The position numbers and the translations under genes are program-made. The notes beneath the pieces are model-generated. The model searched no databases, was not told the origin of the DNA, and saw only the letters and a program-made list of their open reading frames with translations. 64,000 bases of DNA from Hexactinellida sp. DTS-2022 (Eukaryota; Porifera; Hexactinellida), in the NCBI GenBank assembly GCA_028753945.1, contig JAPNXP010000010.1, forward strand, positions 3,661,042-3,725,041, read 5' to 3'. Below, in pieces: positions 1-10,277 of the stretch; position 1 is the stretch's first letter; each line of letters begins with the position of its first letter.

Positions 1-470
1 CTATCAAGTTACGATAGATGTTGTACGTCCATGGTGGATATCAATTTACGATGGGTATCTAGTTACGATGAAACTGGTCTAAATCCATATTTTGTGAAGA
101 ATATGAATGAATTTGAGGTCTACACAGTGTGGCAAAATGGCGATTATGGGGTAATAGGTATTTACGTTAATAGCACGCATAAAAGTTGCATTAGTACAGG
201 TAGGAAATCGACTCCGTAGAATCCAAAAATGTATTATTATTTTTCTAACTCAACTAGAAATATGTGAAAATGACATCATTCATTTATTTTTAATATGGGT
301 CAATAATAATCAAATATTTACCACTATATTTAATGCTAATTAGTAAAATTGATCATGTATCATGTGCGTAGGCTTCGGTAGGTTTGGTAGAGCCATGGTT
401 CTATCAATCATTTACCCAGAATCAGTATTTTTTATTAAACAGATCAAAATTGTCCCAAAGGGCTGTTGCA
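1..470. other. no gene recognised
   Basis: AT-rich sequence with short imprecise repeats around an 'ACGATGG/ACGATAG' core in the first 70 bases. The open frame at 31-219 has no recognisable similarity and looks like chance. It may belong to an upstream intron of the AK7-like gene. Confidence 0.4.
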
Positions 471-640
471 TAGGATTCTGACCCGAAATACAAAATTGTA
501 ATAGCAAATCCATGGTGCGAGTCAAAATCCTACGGTAGTCAAGAGCGTAGGACTCTGACCCGCAATACAAAATTATAATAGCGAATCCCTGTGCTGGTCA
601 AAATCCTACGATAGTCATCCGTAGGATTTTGACCCGCATT
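471..640. repeat. ~75-bp tandem repeat, 2.3 units
   Basis: The block TAGGAYTYTGACCCG recurs at 471, 548 and 622, giving units of 77 and 74 bp. Each unit also carries the reverse complement (GTCAAAATCCTA), so every unit contains a small inverted repeat. It could be the debris of a palindromic MITE; no coding potential was seen. Confidence 0.7.
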
Positions 641-1117
641 GATTATATTATACTAATTATGATTGTATTATCGAGCCTTGCTCGGTTTTCACAATAACAT
701 TATTGAATTGCCATACGTACATAGACAAAACTTATTTTACGAAATTTTTGCTTGTCTAACTTGGATAATTAGTAAACTAGTGAAGTCGATGATTATCCAA
801 CGTGGTTATGTGAACCACGGCTACCAAGATATTTCTAATTTCGGATCCATCCACTCTATTTGTACGGGATATTATTTAACTGTGTCGAATAGGATGTAAA
901 AGTAGAAGCTTGTCCCTTAGGTTTCTGTAACCACCATCTATATTCATACGTACATCCAACTCTATAATTGAGCAATTGATGAATTTGTGAAGCTAAATTT
1001 TCTACACTATTACCAATATCTCCATGTGAAAGACAATCTAGAAAGAAAACAAGTAATGTGTGCCCTCCTCCACCCCTACAGCCACAATTCAATCCTCTCC
1101 ATTTTTAATTTTATATA
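641..1117. other. no gene recognised
   Basis: AT-rich, with only short open frames on both strands that overlap each other and show no codon-like conservation or recognised motif. It ends at the TA dinucleotide flanking the MITE at 1118. Confidence 0.4.
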
Positions 1118-1303
1118 CAGTAGAACTCGGTTAGTTCATTCCTGGTTTAGTACTTACTTCGGCTTAATATGTACTATCTTGTATTAACAAAGTTTGTCTA
1201 TTTATATGTATCTCTATGTAGTGTCAAATCTGTTAGTAAGTTCACTCCGATAATACGTACTAAATTCTCTTCTCCGAGGGTACGTACTAACCTAGTTCTA
1301 CTG
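1118..1303. mobile_element. TA-flanked MITE (pogo/Tigger or Tc1-mariner type)
   Basis: Starts CAGTAGAACTCGGTTAG and ends with the inverted form ACTAACCTAGTTCTACTG. TA lies on each side (1116-1117, 1304-1305), as expected for a TA target duplication. About 186 bp, no coding capacity. Relatives lie at 54956-55477 and 56868-57032, sharing the internal text around 'TTATATGTATCTC'. Class assignment rests on the TA flank and CAGT-like ends only. Confidence 0.75.
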
Positions 1304-1308
1304 TATTA

Positions 1309-1615
1309 TAAGAAAGTACTGCTATATTATCAGACCGTACTAGTACATTAACATACCGCACTGCTATGTTATCAGACCGTACTAGTATATTTTAACAGAC
1401 CACACTGCTATGTTAACAGACAGCACTAGTATACTAACAGACCGCACTCGTTTATTAACATACCGCACTAGTATATTAACAGACCGCACTAGTACATTAA
1501 CAGACCGCACTAGTATATTAACAGACCGCCTAGTGTAAACAGATCGTACTAGTATATTAACAGACCGCACTAGTATATTAACAGACCGCAGTGCTATTTT
1601 AACAGACCGTACTGA
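1309..1615. repeat. 21-bp minisatellite
   Basis: About 14 degenerate copies of AACAGACCGCACTAGTATATT in direct tandem order, beginning immediately after the MITE at 1118-1303. Units vary at several positions (CTAGTA/CTGCTA). The 62-residue minus-strand frame made of 'SVNILVR' repeats is only this repeat being translated. Confidence 0.85.
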
Positions 1616-1785
1616 TCATTAGAACCTGTTAAGAACGGCTACCCTAGGGACTGTTCAAAAATGGCCATTATGACAATGACAGCTATATACAGGATTATAA
1701 TGATATGGGAAGTCATGTGGGACCTATTCTAAGTGGCCTTTATACTAGACAGTTCTAGAATATACTTTAATGTTATAGTCAATAA

Positions 1786-1869
1786 CAGTGGTGGCGCTAG
1801 CCAGCCGCCACTGGTGGGGCACAATTACGTCACAGGTGGGGCATAGGCCCCACCCTCGCGCCGCCTCTG
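1786..1869. mobile_element. very short hAT-type MITE (84 bp)
   Basis: GC-rich 84-bp unit with ends CAGTGGTGGCGC and GCGCCGCCTCTG (inverted). Flanks are GTCAATAA (1778-1785) and GTTAATAA (1870-1877), an 8-bp target duplication with one mismatch. The size of the duplication and the CAGTGG start point to the hAT superfamily. It is entirely non-coding. Confidence 0.75.
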
Positions 1870-1877
1870 GTTAATAA

Positions 1878-2133
1878 ATAAGTCTAGAAACTCACTTAAT
1901 TCTGGTTCCAATTTTGTGTTTCGTCCCGGCCCGGACTCGTCAGTTGCGTTGCGGCCCGTTGCCTTTCACGTTTGAGCGCTTTCGACTTTGAGCGCTTTCG
2001 ACTTTATAAGAAGAAGAATTAGTCAGAATAGTACAAGAGGTAGAATACAGTATTGAGTGATCCGATGAAGTGGTTACAGTCCCATAGTTCGAGAGTAGGG
2101 TTTCTCATGCCGTCATATTTATAAGATTGTCCA
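1878..2133. other. no gene recognised
   Basis: Contains a short direct repeat of TTTGAGCGCTTTCGACT (about 1971-2005) and otherwise nothing I can assign. It is the stretch downstream of the minus-strand frame at 2134-2625. Confidence 0.3.
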
Positions 2134-2625
2134 TTATTTAGTTGGAATTAGTTTTCGGTTTATAGAAGACTCCAGATCAGTGAATACGCTGCCAATATTT
2201 CCTATCATATTAATGGTGTTAAAGATGTTGGCGCAGTGGTGGCATTTGAAGTTGGTAATGTATCTGTCGTTGCATAGGTCTTCTGCTCTTAGAAATTGAA
2301 TGATGCTGCCTTCTGATCCAAAGAAATTGTATGATTGCATCAAACCAGTTGAATCATATTGAATTTCCAGCCCGAGTTGTTTGGCAATATAATCTCGCAG
2401 TTCTTCGAATTTATTACTAGCAGCCAGTTTGAACAGATGGTAGAATTTGGTGTCAGTTGGTGAGGTACCGATTAAGTTCAGTGCTTCGAGGATGTTTGCT
2501 TTCTTAGAACTTAGGATGGCTAGGATGTTGTCCACTGAGCAGATATTGGATTGCTTGATTTCGGATTTAGTAAAGGTTAACCGAATCCAGCCTTGCGAAT
2601 TTGGAATTGTTTTAATTAAGGCTAT
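2134..2625 (-). CDS. unrecognised exon-like open frame, 163 codons
   Basis: An uninterrupted minus-strand frame from a stop just above 2625 down to a TAA at 2134. It has no ATG until well inside (first Met in 'TGLMQSYNFFG'), so if it is coding it is an internal or terminal exon, or a fragment of a larger gene. The protein is moderately charged, without membrane segments. It has a CxxC pair ('KCHHC') near its end and a stretch 'LFKLAASNKFEELRDYIAKQ' that looks helical. Amino-acid composition is more protein-like than the surrounding frames. I do not recognise a family. It lies antisense, just upstream of the AK7-like exon at 3181, so it would sit within an AK7 intron or be a separate gene. It could equally be a transposon fragment. 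Confidence 0.4.
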   Translation of the reverse strand: MALIKTIPNSQGWIRLTFTKSEIKQSNICSVDNILAILSSKKANILEALNLIGTSPTDTKFYHLFKLAASNKFEELRDYIAKQLGLEIQYDSTGLMQSYNFFGSEGSIIQFLRAEDLCNDRYITNFKCHHCANIFNTINMIGNIGSVFTDLESSINRKLIPTK

Positions 2626-2639
2626 TTACTTAAATCATA

Positions 2640-3180
2640 GCTAATACATTTGCTTAATAACGCTTATGATTGAAACAATTAAATGTTTGGTTGCCGATAT
2701 ACCTAACCATAAATGTTAACTTTACTTTGAAGCGAGCTATCGAGCAATCAAAGTATACTCCAAACCTGTTTGTGAGGGTTTACTGAATGCATGCGCCCCC
2801 TTAGATTTTACTCGATCATGGTTACTCTGATTAGCCCTAAACGCTACCTTTTATGTATTTTAATTTCATAATCACGATTTCTATATTATTTTTCATCAAC
2901 ACTGCTCTTGAATAGAGGTATACCTTATTACTGTATAAACTCGCTTATCCTAACAGCTCTGTACCACTGGCTAAAATTGTTTAGTTGAATAACGTGTTAT
3001 TATTCAGTATTTTTGGATTATAGTAAGCATTATGTTTATTTGATTGTTCTCATCCTTTAATGCGAAAGTTTTGCATTTCTTAATCCTAACACGTAGCTCG
3101 GTAGCTGGATCTGGATTCAAAGATTTCGTAAAATAGGTGTTTTTATATTTTTTGACTTCTTTATATATTTATTTATATAG
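2640..3180. other. intron of the AK7-like gene
   Basis: No gene seen. The last 40 bases are pyrimidine-rich (TTTTTGACTTCTTTATAT) and end in TATATAG at 3180, a plausible 3' splice site for the following exon. Confidence 0.45.
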
Positions 3181-3551
3181 TAATAATGATATAGTCGAAG
3201 ATAATGAAGCTCGTGCAGAACAAGCAAATGATCTACTTGATTCATTAAGGGAGAATGCTACCAATAATACTGGTCGATATGATGATTCGTTTATTGTCGA
3301 TTTCTTTAAATCGAAGCTTAATTCAAAACCTTGTCAAAACCAGGGATTTGTTTTGGATGGATTCCCGAAAACATTTAAACAAGCACTCGAATTATTTGGT
3401 GCCGAAACAAATGTTCAAGCAAATGAATTGCAAAATGAATTTTCAGTAGCCTATAATAGGAAAATTACTCCCTCGTTCGTTATTCATCTTGATTCAAGTG
3501 AGGAATTTTTGAGAGAGAGGCTTATACTTCTTCCCCAGAATATTATTGAAG
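3181..3551 (+). CDS. AK7: adenylate kinase 7-like, internal exon
   Basis: Encodes part of the adenylate kinase domain of an AK7-type protein, the long adenylate kinase of cilia and flagella that interconverts ATP, AMP and ADP. The decisive stretch is 'NQGFVLDGFPKTFKQALELF', which fits the adenylate kinase signature (G[FY]xLDGFP). It is followed by 'FVIHLDSSEEFLRERLILLP', as in the AK7 family. The exon is read from the acceptor TATATAG at 3179-3180 to a donor at 3552 (GAAG|GTATTT), ending one base into a Gly codon. The next exon at 23436 begins GT-ACA-CAT and completes that codon to give 'EGTH', exactly the continuation expected in AK7. The P-loop and the N-terminal half must lie upstream of this window. 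The 3' boundary is firm and the 5' boundary less so. The frame runs on to 3682 into the intron; that part is not coding. Confidence 0.88.
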
Positions 3552-4054
3552 GTATTTTTTGTTCGATATTTTTAACTATTAATCGTTGTCAGGGTTTCAT
3601 ACAGGGGGAGATTGGGGTGCCCTTGCCCCCGCTGCTTCTTCAAGTGCCCCCATGGAAAAACTACTTACACAACGATTTTTAAATTTATGCCTTTCTTTAA
3701 CGAATTACCTATACTTGATTGGCCCCCTTGCATGCAAATCCTGTATGAAACACTGATTGTTGTATTCATTGGTTCTCATAAATATAATTATTCACAAAAC
3801 GATACGTGCCCCCTTTTTCGCTTCAATACAAATTTCATTATCCGAAATAGTAATGCGAATTTATAGAAAAATTTGGATTAATGAGTTTGAGTTTGCCTTA
3901 TGGTATATGCGTAGACCTATAGTTGAGCCTTCGATAATTAGAGTTGATTATTGATATTTTTTATTTAAATTTTTCCAAAATTTACTAGATTTTTATGTCG
4001 GAACTTCGCAATGCAGGACTTGCAACTCATTTTGACCATGGATATCGTCTAAAT

Positions 4055-4643
4055 CAGTGGTTCTCAAACTTTTCACAACGCGTACCACTTCATCAAATAT
4101 TAGGGTATCCGCGTACCACCATAGTGATCGATATTTAAATACACCCCTGATAACGACGTACAGCATATCGAACTGAAGTACATTTCCATTGTATTTAATA
4201 ACATTTCAATTTTGATGTATTTTTGAAGTATAATGATGTACCCCTTCTCAAGTGCGTAGCTAGGAGAAAGTCTGCACGGTCAAAGGTACCAGCAGCGAGC
4301 GTAGCGAGCGACCTAAAGGGGATTTTGGGAGTATACCCCCAGGACTTTTTGTAGAGCTATTGTTAACTACTAATCTACCTGCAGGAAGCATAATTTGCTA
4401 ACTAAAACAAAATATAATTGATTTAGAATGTGTACTCTAGAAATATTTGAGAACTGAAGGTATTGACGGTGTTGAATAATATCAACATTAAACTGCCAAC
4501 AATCCAAATGGCTGAATTAGGCGAGGAGCAAGTGCTCCCCCCCCTTCCACTGACTCCTCCTTCCTCCGCCTATAGCTCCGCGTACCACTAGAAGTAGCTC
4601 GCGAACCACCAGTGGTACGCGTACCACAGTTTGAGAACTACTA
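4055..4643. mobile_element. hAT-type non-autonomous element (589 bp)
   Basis: Begins CAGTGGTTCTCAAACTTTTC and ends with the inverted TTTGAGAACTACTA. Flanks GTCTAAAT (4047-4054) and GTCTAGAT (4644-4651) form an 8-bp target duplication with one mismatch, close to the nTCTAGAn preference of many hAT elements. Its interior (GAGCGAGCGTAGCGAGCGACC and the 'GGGAGTATACCCCCAGG' block) is shared with the copy at 44091-46054. No open frame of note. Confidence 0.85.
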
Positions 4644-4651
4644 GTCTAGAT

Positions 4652-5316
4652 TGTACTATTACATTAATAAATACTTTTTTGAAAATTTATATTAATTCTG
4701 TTAGTTCTCCCAAATAGTATTTTACTACTAGTGATAGCAGTTACCAATTTTTCACTGAAATTATTTGGTGACCGTGAATTTCATTATTAGGTGTTCTTTT
4801 AGAAGATTTGAGAATCTGTCTGGTTTACTTGCGTATTTTAACTTCCAAATATAAATTGCAACACTATTAAGTAAGTTCTTTACACTATTTCCCATCTGAA
4901 CTTTTGGCAGTTATCACACTTTCTTATAAAAATTATCTCATAGACAATAATTTCGGGTAGAGAGCGAAAAATTGAATTACTGTCGGATTTATATAGCCAA
5001 TTTATTGAAGTGGTCTTTCGAAACAATTTGCTCGAAATTTCCACTACCTGAATGCTTCGTTCGATCTGAACCTGAATAAGTCGATGAATGTTATATTTAT
5101 TTACAGCTGGATAAATTATGTTGTTTACAGTTGCAAAGACAATTGCCTCATTAACCTCTAGTTTAGTTTAGTTTGTGTGTACACGTAGGGTCTATATTTG
5201 AATTAATTTTTTACTGGAACATTATATTATGTCTAACTTTACAATTTCCTAGCTTAAGATTTGGGATATCTATTCGATAAATCTCCCCCTTTAAGTTGTA
5301 TCTAGGCTACGTATTG
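4652..5316. other. intronic sequence, no gene
   Basis: Plain AT-rich intron between the hAT element and the P element. I see no repeats or coding frames here. Confidence 0.4.
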
Positions 5317-5323
5317 CATGATC

Positions 5324-8300
5324 CATAGCAATCTATATACTAAGGCAATGATAGTCCATTGAAAATATGGACCATGGACAGCGATGTATAGCTAATTTTC
5401 GAAATACTAAATGTATAACGCATACACTCCAGTTATAAATACTTTCTATTCTAGTTCAACTAAAGATTTACTACACCTTAAGCAAATTTGAGCTGTGTTC
5501 TAGATATATATTAGTAGATAATTGATATTTTAATGAGCATTAGCAACTGTAGTACATTCATAATTTAGGAAAACGTTAATACATAACAAAGAAATACAAT
5601 TATGAATACTCCTGGACTGGACTTGTAGATTAATCACTTTCCATTAGACTTGTAAACAAACTACTGGACTGAAGAAACAACTAGAATATTAGAGACTCCG
5701 GGACTTGTATACTAACTAAGTATCTCGCCGTTATCTAAACTCTTGGACTGAACTTTCGAGGTTGAATTATATAAAAGGAATGGTTTAAAAGTTAATTGTA
5801 TTTTTTAAGTTTCGTATTATCTCTCTTCAGAACTACAGTATTATAATTCTGGACTCGCTTTGATAGGATGCAGTTTGACCATGTTACGCATAACTTCTTT
5901 AGGATATCGCAGTTCCAAACATTACACCGACACCAATCATTCCACATATCACTAAATTTATCTGTAATCATTTTTATAGAAAGTTGTACCAACTTGGTTC
6001 GGCATTGTCCCAAATAAAATTCTTTGTTCAAAGTAGCACAGTTATCAATCTTGATAAAAATTTCATACAGGATACAGACACAATCTACTACACGACGAGA
6101 CGGATATTTGAGAGAGCCTCTATCCACTAAATCTATCAACGTATTTTGAGAACCTACATCATTGTTTACTTCAAGTGATTTGTCTGTCGTTAAGAAATCT
6201 TGACAATATGGACAACCATTAGATTTTTTAAGATAAGAGAATACTGCATAGCCTGCTATATATACGAGACAATCAATTTGGCCAACATCAATTTCTGGAC
6301 GAGAAATTTCATTCAATTTATCTATATAGAGTTCTATTTCAAAATCAAGTTGTTCTTCAACATAATAGTTGTCACTAAATTGGCTAATATATTCTTTTAG
6401 AGAGACTGGCTTTTCGTCTGAAGTAACTTTGCATTTAATAGCAAACACCTTTAAAATGTTAGAAAGCTGAAGTCTACGTTCACTTTCTAAAATTTGAGTA
6501 AATGATATCTGATAATGAGACCCAGACATTTGCCTATACAGACCAAAGTGGTGTTCTAACGCATCATTTTGGATTCTTGAAGTTAGAAGATACTGGTATC
6601 CACAGTGCTCAGTAAGTCGTTTAACAAGCATTGGTAATGCTTCACAGGTATGTCGAAAACTTGTAAAAGTTTGTGGTGTTAACTTCCCATATGCAAATGG
6701 CAGATGTATCCAGCTATCCAACCAAGAGACAACATTTCTTAAAAATTGCAAACGGAAATCACCTGGATAAATAGGAGCTAAATAATCATCATTGAACCGA
6801 ATATCTTTTCCTACCCAATTGACATTGAATGTTTTCCAAACCTGATTTATTAGATTAAGAAATTCGACCGTTTGATTAATGTTTACTATGTTATTCTCCA
6901 TTTTCCAAGATAAAAGCCCAGCGGATGTTGTTTCATGAAAGATTTTTAACGCAAAGCTAACATTTTGTCTTTCTAATGTGGATGGCCAGCACGCTTTAGC
7001 TGTTAATCTTGGCGCTCTTTTCAAGATATTACACTTATCAGATGTGAATAAATTTCGAATATCTTGGAAAGGTGCGTAACACAGTTCTGGATAAAGTGTC
7101 TTGGAAGTGAAATGGCTAGTTGAAATGTTGGCTGTGGAGACTGAGATCAAAAGAGTTTTGTTAGATTTAATAGAATTGATACACTTTTCTCCTTCCAATA
7201 GACACTCTTCGAATTTCGGAAAAATAAATGTCCTTTCATAATCCTTGAGATTTAACCAGTTATTACGGATGCATTTAATGATATGAACGATATCAAAAAA
7301 CAAAATTAGACTTCTTTCTGGGTTGCATGGGTGCGTTACTTTAGGCACAAGTGTATTATCAGCGGAGAACAATTTGTATAGACGAACGTTTAGAGGGTAA
7401 TTATCTGTACAGAGAGCTTCAACAAACAGATCGCAAGCTTCGATATCATAAATAGTTGACTTGATAATTGGATATAATTTTTCTGCTGAAGAAGAGCCCA
7501 AAGGGATTAACCGTACAATTGTGGAAAACCTAGCGGCTAAACTTGAAATCATTATTGAAAAAACTGTCGTGGGTGGATCTTCAGGGTTATCAATTGACCC
7601 GATTACTCTTCCTCCCTTATATGCTGCATCGCTACGAATATGTACTTCATCCATTTGAAGGATGACATGTCGCTCTAGGTGTTTAAAAGTGGTTGCAATT
7701 TCTTTGATAATTTTTGTATACTCACTCTGTTAGCCGATACTGTTCCTAATTCTTAATAAGTTACGCTCATGTGGAAGAATTAAACAATTAGAGGACTGAA
7801 TAAGACGATAGGAGGCTGGAGAAATTCCTTGAAGTTTTAAACAAAAAACCTGAGTAAGAATGCTAAAACGACGAGAATATTTATCAAGGATTAAGTATTT
7901 GAGCTGATCTAACAAAAAATTTAGACGAAATCGCATAGAATCGGTATTCCCGGTTTCGTACTCAGTAAGGGAATTATTACTGGGCTCTAATTTATTGATA
8001 GCACTAGAAATTTCCATTATTGCATTCTCAACATGTGTATTAACAGGGTTGACTGAAGAAGTGATGCTTTTTATATGGGCCATTTCAAATATCTCAACTT
8101 CTTGAATGATTTTCTCCAATAACCTCATATCATTCAGTACATTATAAGATAGTTGTATTTTATGTGTCTCTTTATATAAAGCCTTACAAATTAAGTTTTG
8201 ATCTATATTTATGGAGCGATCTATTGTAGTTATTTCACCATAAAAATGAATTTTTAGGAAAAGGATTGTAGATGGATTAGGTCTGTGGCAAAGCCAACCG

Positions 8301-9745
8301 TTAGGGAGTTCAATTTGGCTCAATTTACTAATTATACAATCAAGAGTAGCAACAAAAAACTTAGCATCATTTTCTTTGTTGTCAATAAGACTTTCTTTAT
8401 ACGCCGATTGCATCATCTTCTCTTCCTTATCAGCACGAGAAAGTCTTTGGGGTTTTACAGTTATATCTGTCAGGTATTCTGGACAATTTGGGAAAATACT
8501 TGGGACAGCATATTTGTTCAAACTGATCTTTTTCCTGGGTACTTCCACCATTTTAGTACCATCAAAAAATTCATAGTTTCTCTCTATGTCCTCATTCTTG
8601 AAATGGATAATACAAACCTTTAGATAAAGAATAAATTATAAACTATAGATATTTCGATTGTATTGTTTGGTAATCGTAGTACGTAATATACTATATTATA
8701 TTATTATAATTTATAAATATAATTCATTAAGTTCTAAAAATAAACGAGTATCAAAGTTGTAGTTCGAAACAAAGAAAGTGTTGAAGCAAAGAATTCGGAA
8801 GTCATAGGAAACTACAGCAGTGTCAATGAATTCTTATATTGATAATCCTATGACAGTGCAACTTCGATTATCCATACTCTTTCTAAAGTGTAAAATATTC
8901 ATTGTTTTGGTGGGAAGAACAAATATTTAGTTTGACATAAAGATGGGATTTATAAATTTCACCTTATAAAAATATACCGTAGTAGTAAATTTAAAAGTCA
9001 ATCTTACCTTTAACTGTTTGTGCGTCTCGTAATCTTCTCTCGGCCTAGGTATAGCCCGGAACCATTTCTCACGAATATCCTCATCAGTAGGGAAAGAGAA
9101 AACAGAAGTAAATCCACTCTCAGAATGATAATTAGATTTACAACCTGGCACCACACATGTCATGTTGAAAATAAAATCGTATAACTATGATAAAAGTGAG
9201 ACAATGACTAAAAGTCGATGAAACGATGATTATAAGTAATAGAGAAAAAAAGTATTATCGATATTGTTGAAGTTGTAGTAGATTCATAATTTATTTATAA
9301 ATTCGTTATCTTATAATCAATTTTGTAAACAATAATTATGGGTGGTTATAATGTGACACCTATTAAACGTTTCTTTGATAATAAGTGTGTGTGTAATCAG
9401 ATAATAGCACGCTAACCAGGACTATTTACATCAGCAAATATAATAGTGGTACCTGAAGATGATATAAGCTTATTAGAACATTAATTCGTTATATTTATAG
9501 GTGATACACGATCAGTTTTAGATTTAAAATCCAGCTACTCAATAATGCAAAATTTAATGTTCGTCAAAAATGTTCCTAAGTAATGTTATGAGGTAGGAGG
9601 GTGTGAATTGAGTATAAATATATAAATAAAATCAGTAGCAAAGTTAAAATAGCCACGAAAATATATTTTGAAATTAGCTATACATCGCTGTCCATGGTCC
9701 ATATTTTCAATGGACTATCATTGCCTTAGTATATAGATTGCTATG
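5324..9745 (-). mobile_element. near-complete P element (4.4 kb)
   Basis: A complete P-superfamily transposon. Its 75-bp terminal inverted repeats (5324-5398 and 9671-9745, starting CATAGCAATCTATATACTAA) are identical base for base, as far as I can compare by eye. It is flanked by CATGATC on both sides (5317-5323, 9746-9752), a 7-bp target duplication. The preceding G also matches on the left, but on the right it is the last base of the terminal repeat. Inside, on the minus strand, is a two-exon THAP-domain transposase. Identical ends imply recent insertion. It lies antisense to AK7 within the large intron. Confidence 0.93.
5792..9163 (-). pseudogene. P-element transposase with THAP domain, one nonsense codon
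   Basis: THAP9/P-type transposase: the THAP zinc finger binds the element ends and an RNase H-like DDE core cuts and joins DNA. Exon 1 is 9163-9008 (52 codons), starting 'MTCVVPGCKSNYHSESG' with the first two THAP cysteines. The donor is AAAG|GTAAGA, the intron is 9007-8618, and exon 2 is 8617-5792, starting 'VCIIHF' with the third Cys and the His of the C2CH finger. 'YAVPSIFPNC' is the AVPTIF-like end of the THAP module. Core motifs: 'LQMDEVHIRSD', 'LFFDIVHIIKCIRNNWL' and 'DALEHHFGLYRQMSGSHY', carrying the likely catalytic acidic residues. A single TAA at 7730-7732 interrupts exon 2, in the same frame on both sides. Otherwise about 993 codons are open. It may be a recently dead gene, or the stop may be read through or a sequencing error. 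Confidence 0.9.
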
Positions 9746-9752
9746 CATGATC

Positions 9753-10269
9753 ATTTTAATTCCTCAATAATAGTTTGATATCTACCTTAAATTATTATCA
9801 ATGTAGAAATTAATGCATTATCTATCGATTTCACTTAAAGTTATATTCGGACTATAAATGTGTTGAAAATAACAAAATGTTATCAGCCTTTTCTTATTGA
9901 AACATTGAACACCACATGGGTCACCTCACCATTTTTGTATAACACTATCCTGAAATTTTGTAAAATCCAGAAAATATTTTTTGTTGTTGGTGCTGGTTCT
10001 CAGGTTCTCAGGTACTCATCTCTGGTTCTCTCTCGTGGTTCTCAGCTATATTATACATGCTTAATTGCCAAAATTAAAGTAATGACCCTCAAGTTATTAA
10101 CTAAGGTGTTTTAATTTACTATCCAATGCCATTTTATTGACCCGGCTCTTATTCCTAACAATACGGTATTCATTTGTTTTTGTCAAACTTATCAGACTTT
10201 TATTTTGAATTTAAGAGGGTTGTCATGGGATTAGAAAGTGGTTTCAATCCAATGTGAATCTTGTGGGAA
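9753..10269. repeat. dispersed repeat shared with 39.5 kb, plus intron
   Basis: The block at about 9955-10170 resembles the interior of the element at 39215-39868, sharing 'AAATCCAGAAAATA' and 'CCATTTTATTGACCCGGC' in the same order. Here it carries a short run of 'GGTTCTCAGGTTCTCAGG' repeats instead of that element's terminal minisatellite. It is probably a related, decayed non-autonomous element without clear ends. Confidence 0.5.
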
Positions 10270-10277
10270 CCTGAGAT

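Noticed and set aside
3552-3682. C-terminal extension of the 181-residue frame at 3137-3682
   Set aside because: It runs past a donor site whose use gives the conserved AK7 continuation at 23436; the extension is intron.
8285-8623. 112-residue plus-strand frame in the P element
   Set aside because: Antisense shadow of transposase exon 2; no recognisable motif.
5317-9752. 8-bp duplication GCATGATC for the P element
   Set aside because: The G on the right is the last base of the terminal repeat (complement of the leading C). The other three P-type elements only support 7 bp.
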